DNA of 9,524 nucleotides from Ktedonobacter racemifer (GCA_020723545.1 DYIS01000082.1:1-9524), one strand, 5' to 3'; numbered from the stretch's first letter, positions 1-8,345 are shown. The notes: generated by a model not told the origin, from the sequence alone. A program made the numbers and translations.

Positions 1-1326
1 CCGCCCTTGTTTACTAGTAAAGAAGCTAACCTGGGCAATCTGGTGAGCCTCGTCGGGTTCGAGCTGGCGGGCGGGCCCACACCGGTAGATGCTCCCATCT
101 ATCTAACGCTGTACTGGCGAGCCCAGGCTCAGCTCGCGCGGGAGTACCGGGCCTTCGTCGCCCTGGCCGACGACCAGGGGACGGTCTGGGCCCAGTGGGA
201 CGATGTGCCCGGTGGGACCCTGTACCCGCCGGTCCGGTGGCGGCCCGGGGAGGTCGTGCCCGATTACCGGCGCCTGTCTATTCCTCCGGGCACGCCCCCG
301 GGGCACTATCACCTGAAGGCCGGTTGGTACCCCGCCCCCGACGGGCCCAGGTTGGAGGCCCTGGACCAGCAGGGGAGAGCCCAGGGTACGGAATTGGAGC
401 TGGGGACGGTGGAGCTACGAAGCGCTGCCTCCCCGCCGCGACCAGGGGAGATAGCCACGTCGCATCGGTCCGGGGCGAACCTGGGAGACCGCTTCACTCT
501 CCTGGGCTACGATCTGGGCAAGAGGCGCTATCAGCCCGGGGAGACGGTGAGCCTGACGGTGTTCTGGCAGGCCAGGCAGGAGAGCGCGGCGGACTACACC
601 GCCTTCGTGCAGGTCCTGGACTCCAGCGGCAAACCCTGGGCGGCGGCGGACGTGCCCCCCACCAGGGGCGATTACCCCACCAGTAAATGGGAGAAGGGTG
701 AGGTGGTGAAAGGCCAGTATAGCCTGGTGATCGCCGGCGATGCGCCGGAGGGCCAGTATCGGCTGGTGGCTAGCCTGTACGACAACAAGGGTCAGCGCCG
801 ACTACCGGTGATGAGGCTTGTCGGTTCGGGTGGCGACATGGTGGACCTGGGGAAGATCGTCGTCGCCGGTCGGGAGCACTCGTACGAGCTCAGGAAAATG
901 CCGTTCCCTCTGGATGCCAGGCTGGGAGATGAGGTAGCGCTCCAGGGGTTCAGCCTGGACAAGACCTCGGCGCGGCCAGGCGATACCCTGAATCTCCGGC
1001 TGCAGTGGCAGGCCCGGGGGGCGACGAAACAGCCCCACAAGGTCACCGTGCAGTTGCTAGACAAGGACAACCACATCTGGGGCCAGCGGGACAGCGTGCC
1101 CGGGGACGGCGCCTGGCCCACCACCGGGTGGGTTCGGGGCGAGGTGCTGCTGGACGACTACCAGGTGGCGGTGAAGGGCCAGACGCCCCCGGGCGAATAC
1201 CGTCTGGTGGTTGCCATGTACGAAGCTGCCTCTGGCCAGAGGTTACCAGTCACGGTGGAGGGGGAGCCGGGCCGGGCCCTGGATACGATGATATTGCTGG
1301 CCACAGTGACGGTGGAGGGGAAGTGA
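1..1326 (+). CDS. C-terminal part of a protein with three tandem beta-sandwich repeats (partial at 5' end)
   Basis: The reading frame is open to the left window edge; the first possible start is a TTG at 7, but it has no visible upstream context and falls at the beginning of a repeat, so I read this as the 3' part of a longer gene. Counting from that TTG, three units of about 130 residues lie near 7-133, 157-285 and 303-434. Each has the same order of signatures: NLG(D/N) with a GFEL/GYDL/GFSL turn, PGET/PGDT, a strand with FWQA/QWQA/YWRA, a VPxxxxYP(P/T)xxW segment, GEVV, and a closing PxGxYxL(V)xxxY strand ending RLPV. This looks like an extracytoplasmic beta-sandwich. In Chloroflexota such units often sit at the C-terminus of multi-pass GT39/PMT-like glycosyltransferases; that identity for the missing N-terminus is inference. 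No membrane segment is present in the visible part. The gene converges on the GT2 gene, 15 nt away. Confidence 0.75.
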   Translation, partial: PPLFTSKEANLGNLVSLVGFELAGGPTPVDAPIYLTLYWRAQAQLAREYRAFVALADDQGTVWAQWDDVPGGTLYPPVRWRPGEVVPDYRRLSIPPGTPPGHYHLKAGWYPAPDGPRLEALDQQGRAQGTELELGTVELRSAASPPRPGEIATSHRSGANLGDRFTLLGYDLGKRRYQPGETVSLTVFWQARQESAADYTAFVQVLDSSGKPWAAADVPPTRGDYPTSKWEKGEVVKGQYSLVIAGDAPEGQYRLVASLYDNKGQRRLPVMRLVGSGGDMVDLGKIVVAGREHSYELRKMPFPLDARLGDEVALQGFSLDKTSARPGDTLNLRLQWQARGATKQPHKVTVQLLDKDNHIWGQRDSVPGDGAWPTTGWVRGEVLLDDYQVAVKGQTPPGEYRLVVAMYEAASGQRLPVTVEGEPGRALDTMILLATVTVEGK

Positions 1327-1330
1327 AAGA

Positions 1331-1352
1331 GGGCGGCGGGTCTAGCCGTCCC
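1331..1352. terminator. Weak hairpin between convergent genes, possible bidirectional terminator
   Basis: GGGCGGC at 1331-1337 can pair with GCCGTCCC at 1345-1352, with one bulged base and a 7-nt loop. It spans the 15-nt gap between two convergent genes, where a shared terminator would be expected. There is no T-tract on either side, so intrinsic termination is not clearly supported. Confidence 0.2.
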
Positions 1353-2067
1353 TTAGGAACCTCCAGCGCACCCGCAAGAGACCCTTGATGTCCTCCCAGG
1401 CGGTCCGGACGATCTTCACACGACTGTCCAGGTCCTCGATCCATTCCACCGGCACCTCTTTGATCTTGTAGCCCCGGTGCTCGGCCAGGAGCAATAGCTC
1501 GCTGTCGAAGAACCAGGCCTGGTCCTCGATGAGGGGCACGAGGTCCCGGGCCACCTCCCGACGAAGGGCCTTGAAGCCGCACTGGGCGTCAGAGAAGCGG
1601 TTCCAGAAGAGGAGCTTGATCAGGAGATTGTAGGCGCGGGAGATGAACTCCCGCTTAAGCTGGCGGGTGACCCGGGCCCCCTTCATCAGCCGGGAGCCAA
1701 TGCCCGCGTGGTATCCGCCACTCACCAGGGCCTCTACCATGGGCATGAAGGCGTTCAGATTGGTGGAGAGATCCACGTCCATGTAGCTCAGGATGTCGGC
1801 GTCGCTCTCCAGCCAGGCCTTCCGCAGGGCCCGGCCCCGGCCTTTCTGGTTCAGGTGGACATAGGCCACGTCGGGATAGCGCTGGACCAGCCTCTGGGCC
1901 ACCTCCCCGGTGTTGTCCACGGAGGCATTGTCGGCCACCACGATGCGCCAGCGATAGGGACAGTTGGCGCCCAGGTAGTCTCGCAGGGCCGAGACGCTTC
2001 TCTCCAGCACCCGCCCCTCGTTGTACACCGGAATGACCACGTCCACTTTGACCTGTCCCGGCTCCAT
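1342..2067 (-). CDS. Family 2 glycosyltransferase, polyprenyl/dolichyl-phosphate hexose synthase type
   Basis: A 241-residue GT-A fold glycosyltransferase, complete at both ends. Visible motifs: VIPVYNE at 11-17 (nucleotide-binding start), VADNASVDNT near 44-53, KGRGRALR at 75-82, the metal-binding DxD as MDVDLS at 96-101, DAQCGFKALRR at 160-170, and EVPVEW at 204-209. This set is typical of the DPM1/ALG5 group, which transfers mannose or glucose from GDP- or UDP-sugar to a polyprenyl phosphate on the cytoplasmic membrane face. The enzyme lacks the C-terminal membrane segments seen in some bacterial homologues, so it is probably a peripheral membrane protein. ATG at 2067 is preceded by GAGGAG at 2081-2076 (8-nt spacing). 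The GalT-like gene stops inside this Shine-Dalgarno, 12 nt upstream, so the two are very likely cotranscribed. It is the last gene of the minus-strand cluster. Donor sugar and lipid acceptor cannot be read from sequence. Confidence 0.9.
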   Translation of the reverse strand: MEPGQVKVDVVIPVYNEGRVLERSVSALRDYLGANCPYRWRIVVADNASVDNTGEVAQRLVQRYPDVAYVHLNQKGRGRALRKAWLESDADILSYMDVDLSTNLNAFMPMVEALVSGGYHAGIGSRLMKGARVTRQLKREFISRAYNLLIKLLFWNRFSDAQCGFKALRREVARDLVPLIEDQAWFFDSELLLLAEHRGYKIKEVPVEWIEDLDSRVKIVRTAWEDIKGLLRVRWRFLRDG

Positions 2068-2079
2068 GAGCTCAGCTCC

Positions 2080-3174
2080 TCAACCGGCCATCCCCAGGTG
2101 TTCCCGAAGGGCGCGGGCCACGGCGAAGGGGTCGCCGGCGATGACGCTGGCCGCGTAGAGCTCCATTGCTCCCATGTCGGCGGTCTTGTTGTTGGGGTCG
2201 CCCCGGTCCACCGCCCGCACGAAGATCGGGAAGCCCTCCCAGTCCTCCTGAACCGTTGCCAGGGGTGGCATATATACTGCCAGGTTGAAGCTCTGGACCC
2301 CCAGCCGCCCGGTGAGGCAAGAGAGGACGTTGTAGATCGCCTCCTTCAACGCCGCATTCCAGCCCGGGCTCACCACCAGGAGCTCTTTCTCTTTGATGGG
2401 CGTCAGGTGGGCCAGGTAGCGCACCGAGCCCGATTGGAACCCCAGCCCCAGGGCGGCGTGGGCCCGGTACAGGTCATCGAAGTAGTCCGCATCGTACTGG
2501 CTCCGGTAGTCCAGGGCTACCCGCCGCAGGTGCTCCACCTTGGCGTAGTGCATGTCCGCAGTCATGGTCATCTGGGCATGCCCGTGCAGGATGGAGGCGC
2601 CGCTCTTCCACAGGCAGTTCCACATGAAGAAAAAGTAGCAGGCCCGGGGGTCGGCGTCTTGGGCCTGCTGGCCCCAGGCCAGGGCGGTCTCCAGGTAGTC
2701 GGCCACGCCTTCGCGGGTGAAGGACAGGGGATCGTGCTCGTTGAAGACCACCACGCCGTGGAAGCCGTCGTATTTGGCGATGTTGCTGGCGGTGATGCTA
2801 TGCTGGCCCTTAACCCGGCCAAAGGAGTCCTCGGGGGTTCCCTCCAGGGGTTTGCAGAAGGGGTCGCCCACGTTCTCCATGATCGTCTTTTTGAGGTCGC
2901 CGGCGCCTTTGGCCTCCATGGGGCGCCGGGCCCGGAGCTCATTGAAGAGCGCTCCCTCGAAGGTGACCAGGTTGGTGACCTTGATGATCTTCTGCTGGCG
3001 TACCGCCTCCACCGAGCCGAAGAGCCTGGTGATCCAGGCGTCCATGCTCTGAGGTGGGTGCACTGTCCCCACGGTGGTGCTGACGTGAAAAAGGCGCCGG
3101 AAGACGGCTCTGTCCTCTGGGGGCAGGGCCTCCACCAGATGAGGGAGCTCAGAGATGGATGGTTGAATGTTCAT
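2080..3174 (-). CDS. GalT-like nucleotidyltransferase (HIT superfamily; galactose-1-phosphate uridylyltransferase / ADP-glucose phosphorylase-like)
   Basis: A 364-residue protein with the GalT branch signature of the HIT superfamily: GASILHGHAQ at 192-201, where H199 of the H-x-H-x-Q triad would be the histidine that forms the covalent nucleotidyl intermediate. GFHGVVVFNEHDPLSF near 137-152 matches the 'xFHxVxV..xxH' strand of the family. GalT-type enzymes exchange NMP between a nucleotide sugar and a sugar phosphate; plant and animal relatives act as ADP-glucose or GDP-glucose phosphorylases. I see no CxxC in the N-terminal half, where E. coli GalT holds its structural zinc, so classical GalT function is doubtful. 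The start ATG at 3174 lies inside glgA and overlaps its end by 26 nt; no strong Shine-Dalgarno is visible, so translation is probably coupled to glgA. The glgA neighbour suggests an adenylyl- or glucose-nucleotide substrate (inference). No galK or galE lies in the window. Confidence 0.75.
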   Translation of the reverse strand: MNIQPSISELPHLVEALPPEDRAVFRRLFHVSTTVGTVHPPQSMDAWITRLFGSVEAVRQQKIIKVTNLVTFEGALFNELRARRPMEAKGAGDLKKTIMENVGDPFCKPLEGTPEDSFGRVKGQHSITASNIAKYDGFHGVVVFNEHDPLSFTREGVADYLETALAWGQQAQDADPRACYFFFMWNCLWKSGASILHGHAQMTMTADMHYAKVEHLRRVALDYRSQYDADYFDDLYRAHAALGLGFQSGSVRYLAHLTPIKEKELLVVSPGWNAALKEAIYNVLSCLTGRLGVQSFNLAVYMPPLATVQEDWEGFPIFVRAVDRGDPNNKTADMGAMELYAASVIAGDPFAVARALREHLGMAG

Positions 3175-4633
3175 GGGCGTGAAACTCTCGGGCTTTCTGG
3201 TAGAGCTCGATGTAGCGGCAGGCCGAGGCGTTCCACGAGAAATCGGCCTTCATGCCCCTCAACTGAAGCTCCGCCCAGACCTTCGGGTACTTGTAGGTCT
3301 CCAGGGCCCGGACCACGGCGGTGAAGAGGGCCCAGCGGTCGTAGAGCTGAAACGAGAAACCGTTGCCCTGGCCGGCCCGGGGGTCCCAGTCGGTCACGGT
3401 GTCCGCGAGCCCTCCGGTGGCCCGGACGATGGGGACGCTGCCGTAGCGCATGGCGATCATCTGTCCCAGGCCACAAGGCTCAAAGCGAGACGGCATCAGG
3501 AACATGTCGCTCCCGGCGTAGATCTTCTGGGCCAGGGCGGCGCTGAACGTCAAAAAAATCGCGCACCGGCCGGGGTAGTCCCGGGAGACCTTGGTGAACA
3601 TCTGGTGGTAGTGGGGGTCGCCGGTGCCCAGGAGGACGAACTGCACCCCCAGAACCATCAAGTGGTCCATGACCTCGCCCAGGATGTCAAATCCCTTCTG
3701 GTCGACCAGTCGGGAGATTATGCCAATCAGGGGGACACCGGGGTCTTCGTTCAGGTGGGCCTCTTTTTGCAAGGCCAGCTTGTTTTCCACGCGCCGGCCC
3801 AGGGAGTCAACCGAGAAGTTGGCGGCAATGTAGCTGTCAGTGGCGGGGTTCATGAGCTCCACGTCGATGCCGTTCAGGACCCCGAAGACCCGATCCTGGC
3901 GATCACGGAGGAGGGGATCCAGCTTCTCCCCATACTCCGGCGTCATTATCTCCTGGGCGTAGCGTTCGCTCACAGTGTTGACCACGTCGGCGAACCGGAT
4001 GCCGCGCGCCATCAGGTCCACTACGTGGTCCAGGTCGGCCATTGCGGGGTGGACCAGGAAGCCGTATTCGTCAATGCCGGCCACCTCCAGGATGCGGCGG
4101 CCGAAGACCCCCTGGTATTGCAGGTTATGGATGGTAAACACCGAGGCGGTCTGGTCCCAAAAGGGGTCCTGTCGATAAATGGTCTCCAGCCAGTTGGGGA
4201 CGATGCCGGTGTGCCAGTCGTGGCAGTGGATCACGTCGGGCTGCCAGCCCAGGAGCTTCAGCATCTCCAGGGCAGCCCGGGCGAAGAAGACGAAACGCTC
4301 TCCGTCGTCTGGATAGCCATAGATACCCTCGCGGTTGAAGTACTTGTCGCTGTCCACCAGGTACACCGGGACACCGGAGCCGATGGACGATTCTTTCACC
4401 GAGGCCATCTCGCAATGGGTGTCCACGGGCACAGGGTAGAAATCCAGGAGTTTGGCCAGGCCAAAACGGCCATCGTCGATGCGCCCGTATTTGGGAATGG
4501 CGATGCGCACGTCCAGGCCTAGCTCGTGGAGCGCCTTGGGCAGGGCGCCGCCCACGTCGGCCAGCCCCCCGGTCTTGGCGAAGGGCACGGCCTCGGCGAT
4601 GAGGAAAAGGACCCTCATTGGCTTATCGGTCAT
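3149..4633 (-). CDS. glgA: Glycogen synthase (ADP-glucose type, GT5)
   Basis: A full-length 494-residue GT5 glycogen/starch synthase, which adds glucose from ADP-glucose to the non-reducing end of an alpha-1,4-glucan in the cytoplasm. Motifs in order: KTGGLADVGGALP at 20-32 (ADP-glucose-binding loop), CHDWHTG at 137-143, TIHNLQYQG at 167-175, NTVSERYAQEI around 219-229, LNGID at 253-257, SRLVDQKG at 307-314 (conserved Arg and Lys contacting the phosphates), LGTGD at 335-339, SRFEPCGLGQ at 382-391 (conserved Glu), and TGGLADTV at 406-413. The frame is open to 4708, but the start at 4633 (MTDKPMRVLF) fits the family N-terminus and has AAGGAG 9 nt upstream; the longer form would overlap MoxR-A and adds a non-conserved tail. 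It follows MoxR-A after 25 nt and overlaps the GalT-like gene by 26 nt. No glgC, glgB or glgP is visible nearby. Confidence 0.95.
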   Translation of the reverse strand: MTDKPMRVLFLIAEAVPFAKTGGLADVGGALPKALHELGLDVRIAIPKYGRIDDGRFGLAKLLDFYPVPVDTHCEMASVKESSIGSGVPVYLVDSDKYFNREGIYGYPDDGERFVFFARAALEMLKLLGWQPDVIHCHDWHTGIVPNWLETIYRQDPFWDQTASVFTIHNLQYQGVFGRRILEVAGIDEYGFLVHPAMADLDHVVDLMARGIRFADVVNTVSERYAQEIMTPEYGEKLDPLLRDRQDRVFGVLNGIDVELMNPATDSYIAANFSVDSLGRRVENKLALQKEAHLNEDPGVPLIGIISRLVDQKGFDILGEVMDHLMVLGVQFVLLGTGDPHYHQMFTKVSRDYPGRCAIFLTFSAALAQKIYAGSDMFLMPSRFEPCGLGQMIAMRYGSVPIVRATGGLADTVTDWDPRAGQGNGFSFQLYDRWALFTAVVRALETYKYPKVWAELQLRGMKADFSWNASACRYIELYQKAREFHAHEHSTIHL

Positions 4634-4642
4634 GAGCAAGAA

Positions 4643-4648
4643 CTCCTT
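4643..4648 (-). promoter_or_regulatory. Shine-Dalgarno of glgA, decides the start
   Basis: AAGGAG on the minus strand, 9 nt before ATG at 4633. It supports the start MTDKPMRVLF instead of the in-frame upstream ATG at 4708, which would overlap the end of the MoxR-A gene. Confidence 0.7.
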
Positions 4649-4658
4649 GTTTGTGAGT

Positions 4659-5639
<981 letters not shown>

Positions 5640-5646
5640 CAGAGTA

Positions 5647-5651
5647 CTCCC
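5647..5651 (-). promoter_or_regulatory. Shine-Dalgarno of MoxR-A, decides the start
   Basis: GGGAG on the minus strand, 7 nt before ATG at 5639. It favours MIDIRNM as the N-terminus over an upstream in-frame ATG at 5675 that would sit only a few bases from the predicted transcription start. Confidence 0.6.
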
Positions 5652-5686
5652 GGTGGGATGCTCACTGGATGTCAAAAACTCGTGCC

Positions 5687-5715
5687 ATTATAGCTTAAGT
5701 ACCGGTCAAGCGCAA
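5687..5715 (-). promoter_or_regulatory. Sigma70-like internal promoter for MoxR-A-glgA-galT-like-GT2
   Basis: On the minus strand a perfect -10 box TATAAT occupies 5692-5687, with TTGCGC (4 of 6 against TTGACA) at 5715-5710 and a 17-bp spacer. The stop codon of the DUF4129 gene (5697-5695) lies within the spacer/-10 junction. Predicted transcription start is near 5680, giving a leader of about 40 nt to ATG 5639. The 55-nt gap here is the largest inside the cluster, as expected for an internal promoter. A second hexamer TTGACC at 5709-5704 is too close to the -10 to serve as its -35. Confidence 0.5.
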
Positions 5716-7167
5716 GACTCTTGACTGGTAAAGAGCGGCCTGGTACCGGAGGCGCTCCCAGGCCTGGCGCACCGCCGCCTCCTGGCTATCGTTCACGGGG
5801 GAGGCCCCGTACCGCACCCTGACGTAGGCCTCGGTGATCAACCCGATTTCCGCGGAACTATCGGGCAAGGCCCCTGATATCATTTGCGCGTATTCGAAGG
5901 GCGTCTGGGGAAGCTGCCTGGGCAGCCCCCGCGCCGCGCCTAGAGCCAGGAGCTTGACATAAATCTCGCGGATGGAGAGCGCCAGGCGATATTCAGCGGT
6001 GCCAGGCTTAGGGTAGAGTGCCCTGGGTACGGCGACCTGGCGCCTCTTGTCCCTGAGTCGGCCCAGGAGCCTGCCCCACCAGGCGGCCAGGTCGGCGAAG
6101 AGGAGCGACATGCCGCCCAGAGACTCCCTTATCTCCTCTGTCTCTTCCACCGGCCGCCTCCTGAACCGCCGGAAAGATCGGGCCAGGAGGCCCAGGACGA
6201 GGGCGGCCAGGAGGGCAAAGAGGATCCAACTCAGGGCGTGGACCAGCAGGGTGTTTTCGGCCACCGGGGGCAGGGTCTCCTGGGCTCTCTCCTGGAGTTG
6301 TGGCGGCGGGGTTGGCAGGGCCTCGGCCATGAAACGAGAACGGAGGTGCCGGAGAATGTAGACCAGAAGCTCGGCCAGGAGGCCCAAGGGGACGAGCAAC
6401 AAAAAGAGCACCCGGCCCAGGTAGTGTCCGGCCAGACCCAGGCCGGCCCAGAGCCAGCTCACCACCTCTCCCAGGCCCAGGGAGGCCAATAGTGCGCTGG
6501 AGAAGAGCACCAGGAGGGTGAACGCCACCAGGATGCCCAGCCAATGCCATCCCCGGAAGGGTTTCGCCCCTCGGGCGATGGCCTGGAGCCGCGCTGCGGC
6601 CACGGCCAGAAGGCTAAGGGAGAAAAAACCGAAGATCAACCCCACCGTTGGCCGGGCCAGGGAGCGGTAGAAAACGGGGGAAAGGCAGGCCACCACCAGT
6701 GCAGCCAGTCCCACCTGAAATCGAAAATAGACCGTGCCGGGAGAGGGCCTTTCCCGGCTCAGGCGCAGCCCCCGCCACCACAGGTAGAGCCCGGCGGACA
6801 CGACGAGGGCGTAGGCCTCCGGCCAGGCGAAGGGATTGCCGGCATCGGCGAAGGCCTGGCCCAGCCAGTCCAGGTTCCACCAGGGGTAGCCACCGTACAC
6901 GCCGGCCTTCAGCATGAGAAGCACGGTGAGACCGGCCAGGTAGAGGATCAGGAGGCGGCTCCGGGTCAGGTCCAATCGCAGCCGGTTCACCAGACGTGAG
7001 AGCCAGAGGGCGGAGAGGGTCACCGCCAAGAGTGCCCAGGGCGAGCGCACCAGCCTCAGGCCCGGGTCTGGACGGGAGACCAATCCCAGGAGGGCGGATA
7101 GCCAGATGGCCTCCATGCCGGCCAAGAGCACGTATAGGGATTCCTGGTGCCAGTCTAGTCTGGACAT
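5695..7167 (-). CDS. Multi-pass membrane protein with C-terminal DUF4129-like domain
   Basis: A 490-residue integral membrane protein. Hydrophobic stretches lie near residues 10-30, 42-60, 71-88, 115-132, 147-165, 172-190, 207-229, 250-272 and 308-328, so about nine membrane helices, followed by a basic stretch (SFRRFRRR) that should face the cytoplasm. A proline/glutamine-rich linker (about 284-302) precedes the last helix. The C-terminal ~100 residues (IREIYVKLLALGAARGLP at 399-416, TPFEYAQ at 422-428, ITEAYVRVRYG at 444-454) fit DUF4129, usually found at the C-terminus of transglutaminase-like membrane proteins in MoxR/DUF58 loci; the transglutaminase domain itself is absent here. The frame is open further upstream but that part is the shadow of the DUF58 gene; I chose ATG 7167, which overlaps the DUF58 stop by 13 nt. 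No clear Shine-Dalgarno, so coupling is likely; GTG at codon 13 is an alternative. Confidence 0.85.
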   Translation of the reverse strand: MSRLDWHQESLYVLLAGMEAIWLSALLGLVSRPDPGLRLVRSPWALLAVTLSALWLSRLVNRLRLDLTRSRLLILYLAGLTVLLMLKAGVYGGYPWWNLDWLGQAFADAGNPFAWPEAYALVVSAGLYLWWRGLRLSRERPSPGTVYFRFQVGLAALVVACLSPVFYRSLARPTVGLIFGFFSLSLLAVAAARLQAIARGAKPFRGWHWLGILVAFTLLVLFSSALLASLGLGEVVSWLWAGLGLAGHYLGRVLFLLLVPLGLLAELLVYILRHLRSRFMAEALPTPPPQLQERAQETLPPVAENTLLVHALSWILFALLAALVLGLLARSFRRFRRRPVEETEEIRESLGGMSLLFADLAAWWGRLLGRLRDKRRQVAVPRALYPKPGTAEYRLALSIREIYVKLLALGAARGLPRQLPQTPFEYAQMISGALPDSSAEIGLITEAYVRVRYGASPVNDSQEAAVRQAWERLRYQAALYQSRVLRLTGT

Positions 7168-8345
7168 TTGAGGTTGTAGTGCACGATGTTCCTCAAGGCA
7201 CCGGGCGGGAACGCGCCACCGCCGACGCTTACCAGCACCACCTGGCGCCCGGCCTCCCGCAGGTGCACCAGGGTGGCCAGGAGGCCTTCGTCGGCCACGC
7301 CGTTGACCACCACCAGGGTGGCCCCCCAGGGCAGCCGGCTCACCTCTGAGTCCAGGAAGGAGCCCATGTCGGCGATGGGAAAAGGCGTGATCTTGGCCAG
7401 GGCCTCCAGGATGGCGGTCAACTGCCCGGGGCTGCGCCCGGGCAGGACCCGGATGGGCTGGTCGGATTCCGGCAGGCTGCCGTTGGCCAGGAGGCCCACG
7501 CTGTAGCGCTCCAGCAGGCCGTAGTCGGCCAGGGAGGCGGCCACGGAGATGGTGCCCTCCAGGAGAACGGGGTCCACGCCCTGCCAGTATTCCCGCATGG
7601 TGGCAATGTTCAGGCAGATCACCAGGTGCAGGATGGAGGTTGGCTCGTACACCCGGACCTGGAGCGCTTGCCGGCGGGCCGTGGCCTTCCAATGGATGCG
7701 CTTGAAGGCGTCCTCGCGTTGATAGTCTCTGATCCCAATGGTGCGGCTGGGGTCCTCGAAGATGCGCTGGGGTGACCTGGTCTCCCCAAAGGGCTGTTTG
7801 GAAGGCAGCCCCAGTTTCTCCAGTGGGACCAGGCGGGGGTAAACGATGAGGTGGTCATTTTGTTCCCATCGGGATTCGGTCTCGAAGAAGCCAAAGACGT
7901 CGCCGGAACGCAGGGTCAGGGGGCCGAAGGTGTAGTAGCCGCGCTCTTTGGCCATAAGCCGGTAGTGCCAGCTAACCCGCTCGTACCAGCGTAGATCAAC
8001 CAGGTGGGAAAGGTAGCCCAGGGTAGGGACCGACGATATGGCGTATTGGCCCTTCAGGGGAGGCAGCTTCAACGGCACGGTGTCCATAAGCTCCAGCCAG
8101 GGCAGGGGGATGGGCTTGCGGTTCAGCACGCGGACGGTCAGATCAATGGTCTCGCCGGGAAAGACCCGGGTCTCGGCGAATTGCCTTTGATACTGTACCC
8201 CCACCAGAGCGTAGCGGTTCCAGAGCCCGGCCAGGCTCAGGGATACCAGAACCAGGGTAGCCAGGAGCACCAGGGGAGATTCCCTCAAGAGCAGGCCGGC
8301 CAGGAGGATGATAAGGCCAGGAAAGAACCAGTGTCTCCTGAACAT
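7155..8345 (-). CDS. DUF58 domain membrane-anchored protein
   Basis: A 396-residue protein. Two hydrophobic helices near 7-20 and 24-41 form an N-terminal anchor; the segment 50-170 looks like a beta-rich domain (FPGETIDLTVRVLNRKPIPLP region, then RGYYTFGPL...SGDVFGFF at 135-154). The DUF58 hallmark follows: IRDYQREDAFKRIHWKATAR at 205-224 leading into LQVRVYE. The C-terminal part has the alternating strands and helices of a vWA-like fold, but the first strand reads LVICLNIATM (241-250), where the metal-site Asp-x-Ser-x-Ser would be expected, so metal binding is probably lost. DUF58 proteins accompany MoxR ATPases and are thought to be partners or substrates; the exact role is unknown. The start ATG 8345 is preceded directly by an in-frame TAG, so no longer form exists. 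The gap to the upstream MoxR-B gene is 28 nt; only a distant GAGG is visible as ribosome site. Confidence 0.9.
   Translation of the reverse strand: MFRRHWFFPGLIILLAGLLLRESPLVLLATLVLVSLSLAGLWNRYALVGVQYQRQFAETRVFPGETIDLTVRVLNRKPIPLPWLELMDTVPLKLPPLKGQYAISSVPTLGYLSHLVDLRWYERVSWHYRLMAKERGYYTFGPLTLRSGDVFGFFETESRWEQNDHLIVYPRLVPLEKLGLPSKQPFGETRSPQRIFEDPSRTIGIRDYQREDAFKRIHWKATARRQALQVRVYEPTSILHLVICLNIATMREYWQGVDPVLLEGTISVAASLADYGLLERYSVGLLANGSLPESDQPIRVLPGRSPGQLTAILEALAKITPFPIADMGSFLDSEVSRLPWGATLVVVNGVADEGLLATLVHLREAGRQVVLVSVGGGAFPPGALRNIVHYNLKCPD

Noticed and set aside
1708..3324. Long plus-strand open frame of 538 codons opposite the GT2, GalT-like and glgA genes
   Set aside because: It runs across three well-recognised minus-strand genes and their junctions; its translation is rich in His, Val, Gly and Gln with no domain, as expected for an antisense frame in GC-rich coding DNA.
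3167..4522. Plus-strand open frame of 451 codons opposite glgA
   Set aside because: Entirely antisense to glgA, with composition typical of a shadow frame and no recognisable motif.
5665..5679. TTGACA on the minus strand within the gap before MoxR-A
   Set aside because: It lies downstream of the TATAAT, so it cannot be its -35, and no -10-like hexamer sits at the right distance before the ATG.
7168..7692. Upstream extension of the DUF4129 membrane protein frame to 7692
   Set aside because: It lies wholly within the DUF58 coding region in another frame, and its translation is Pro/Gly/Arg-rich with no family resemblance.
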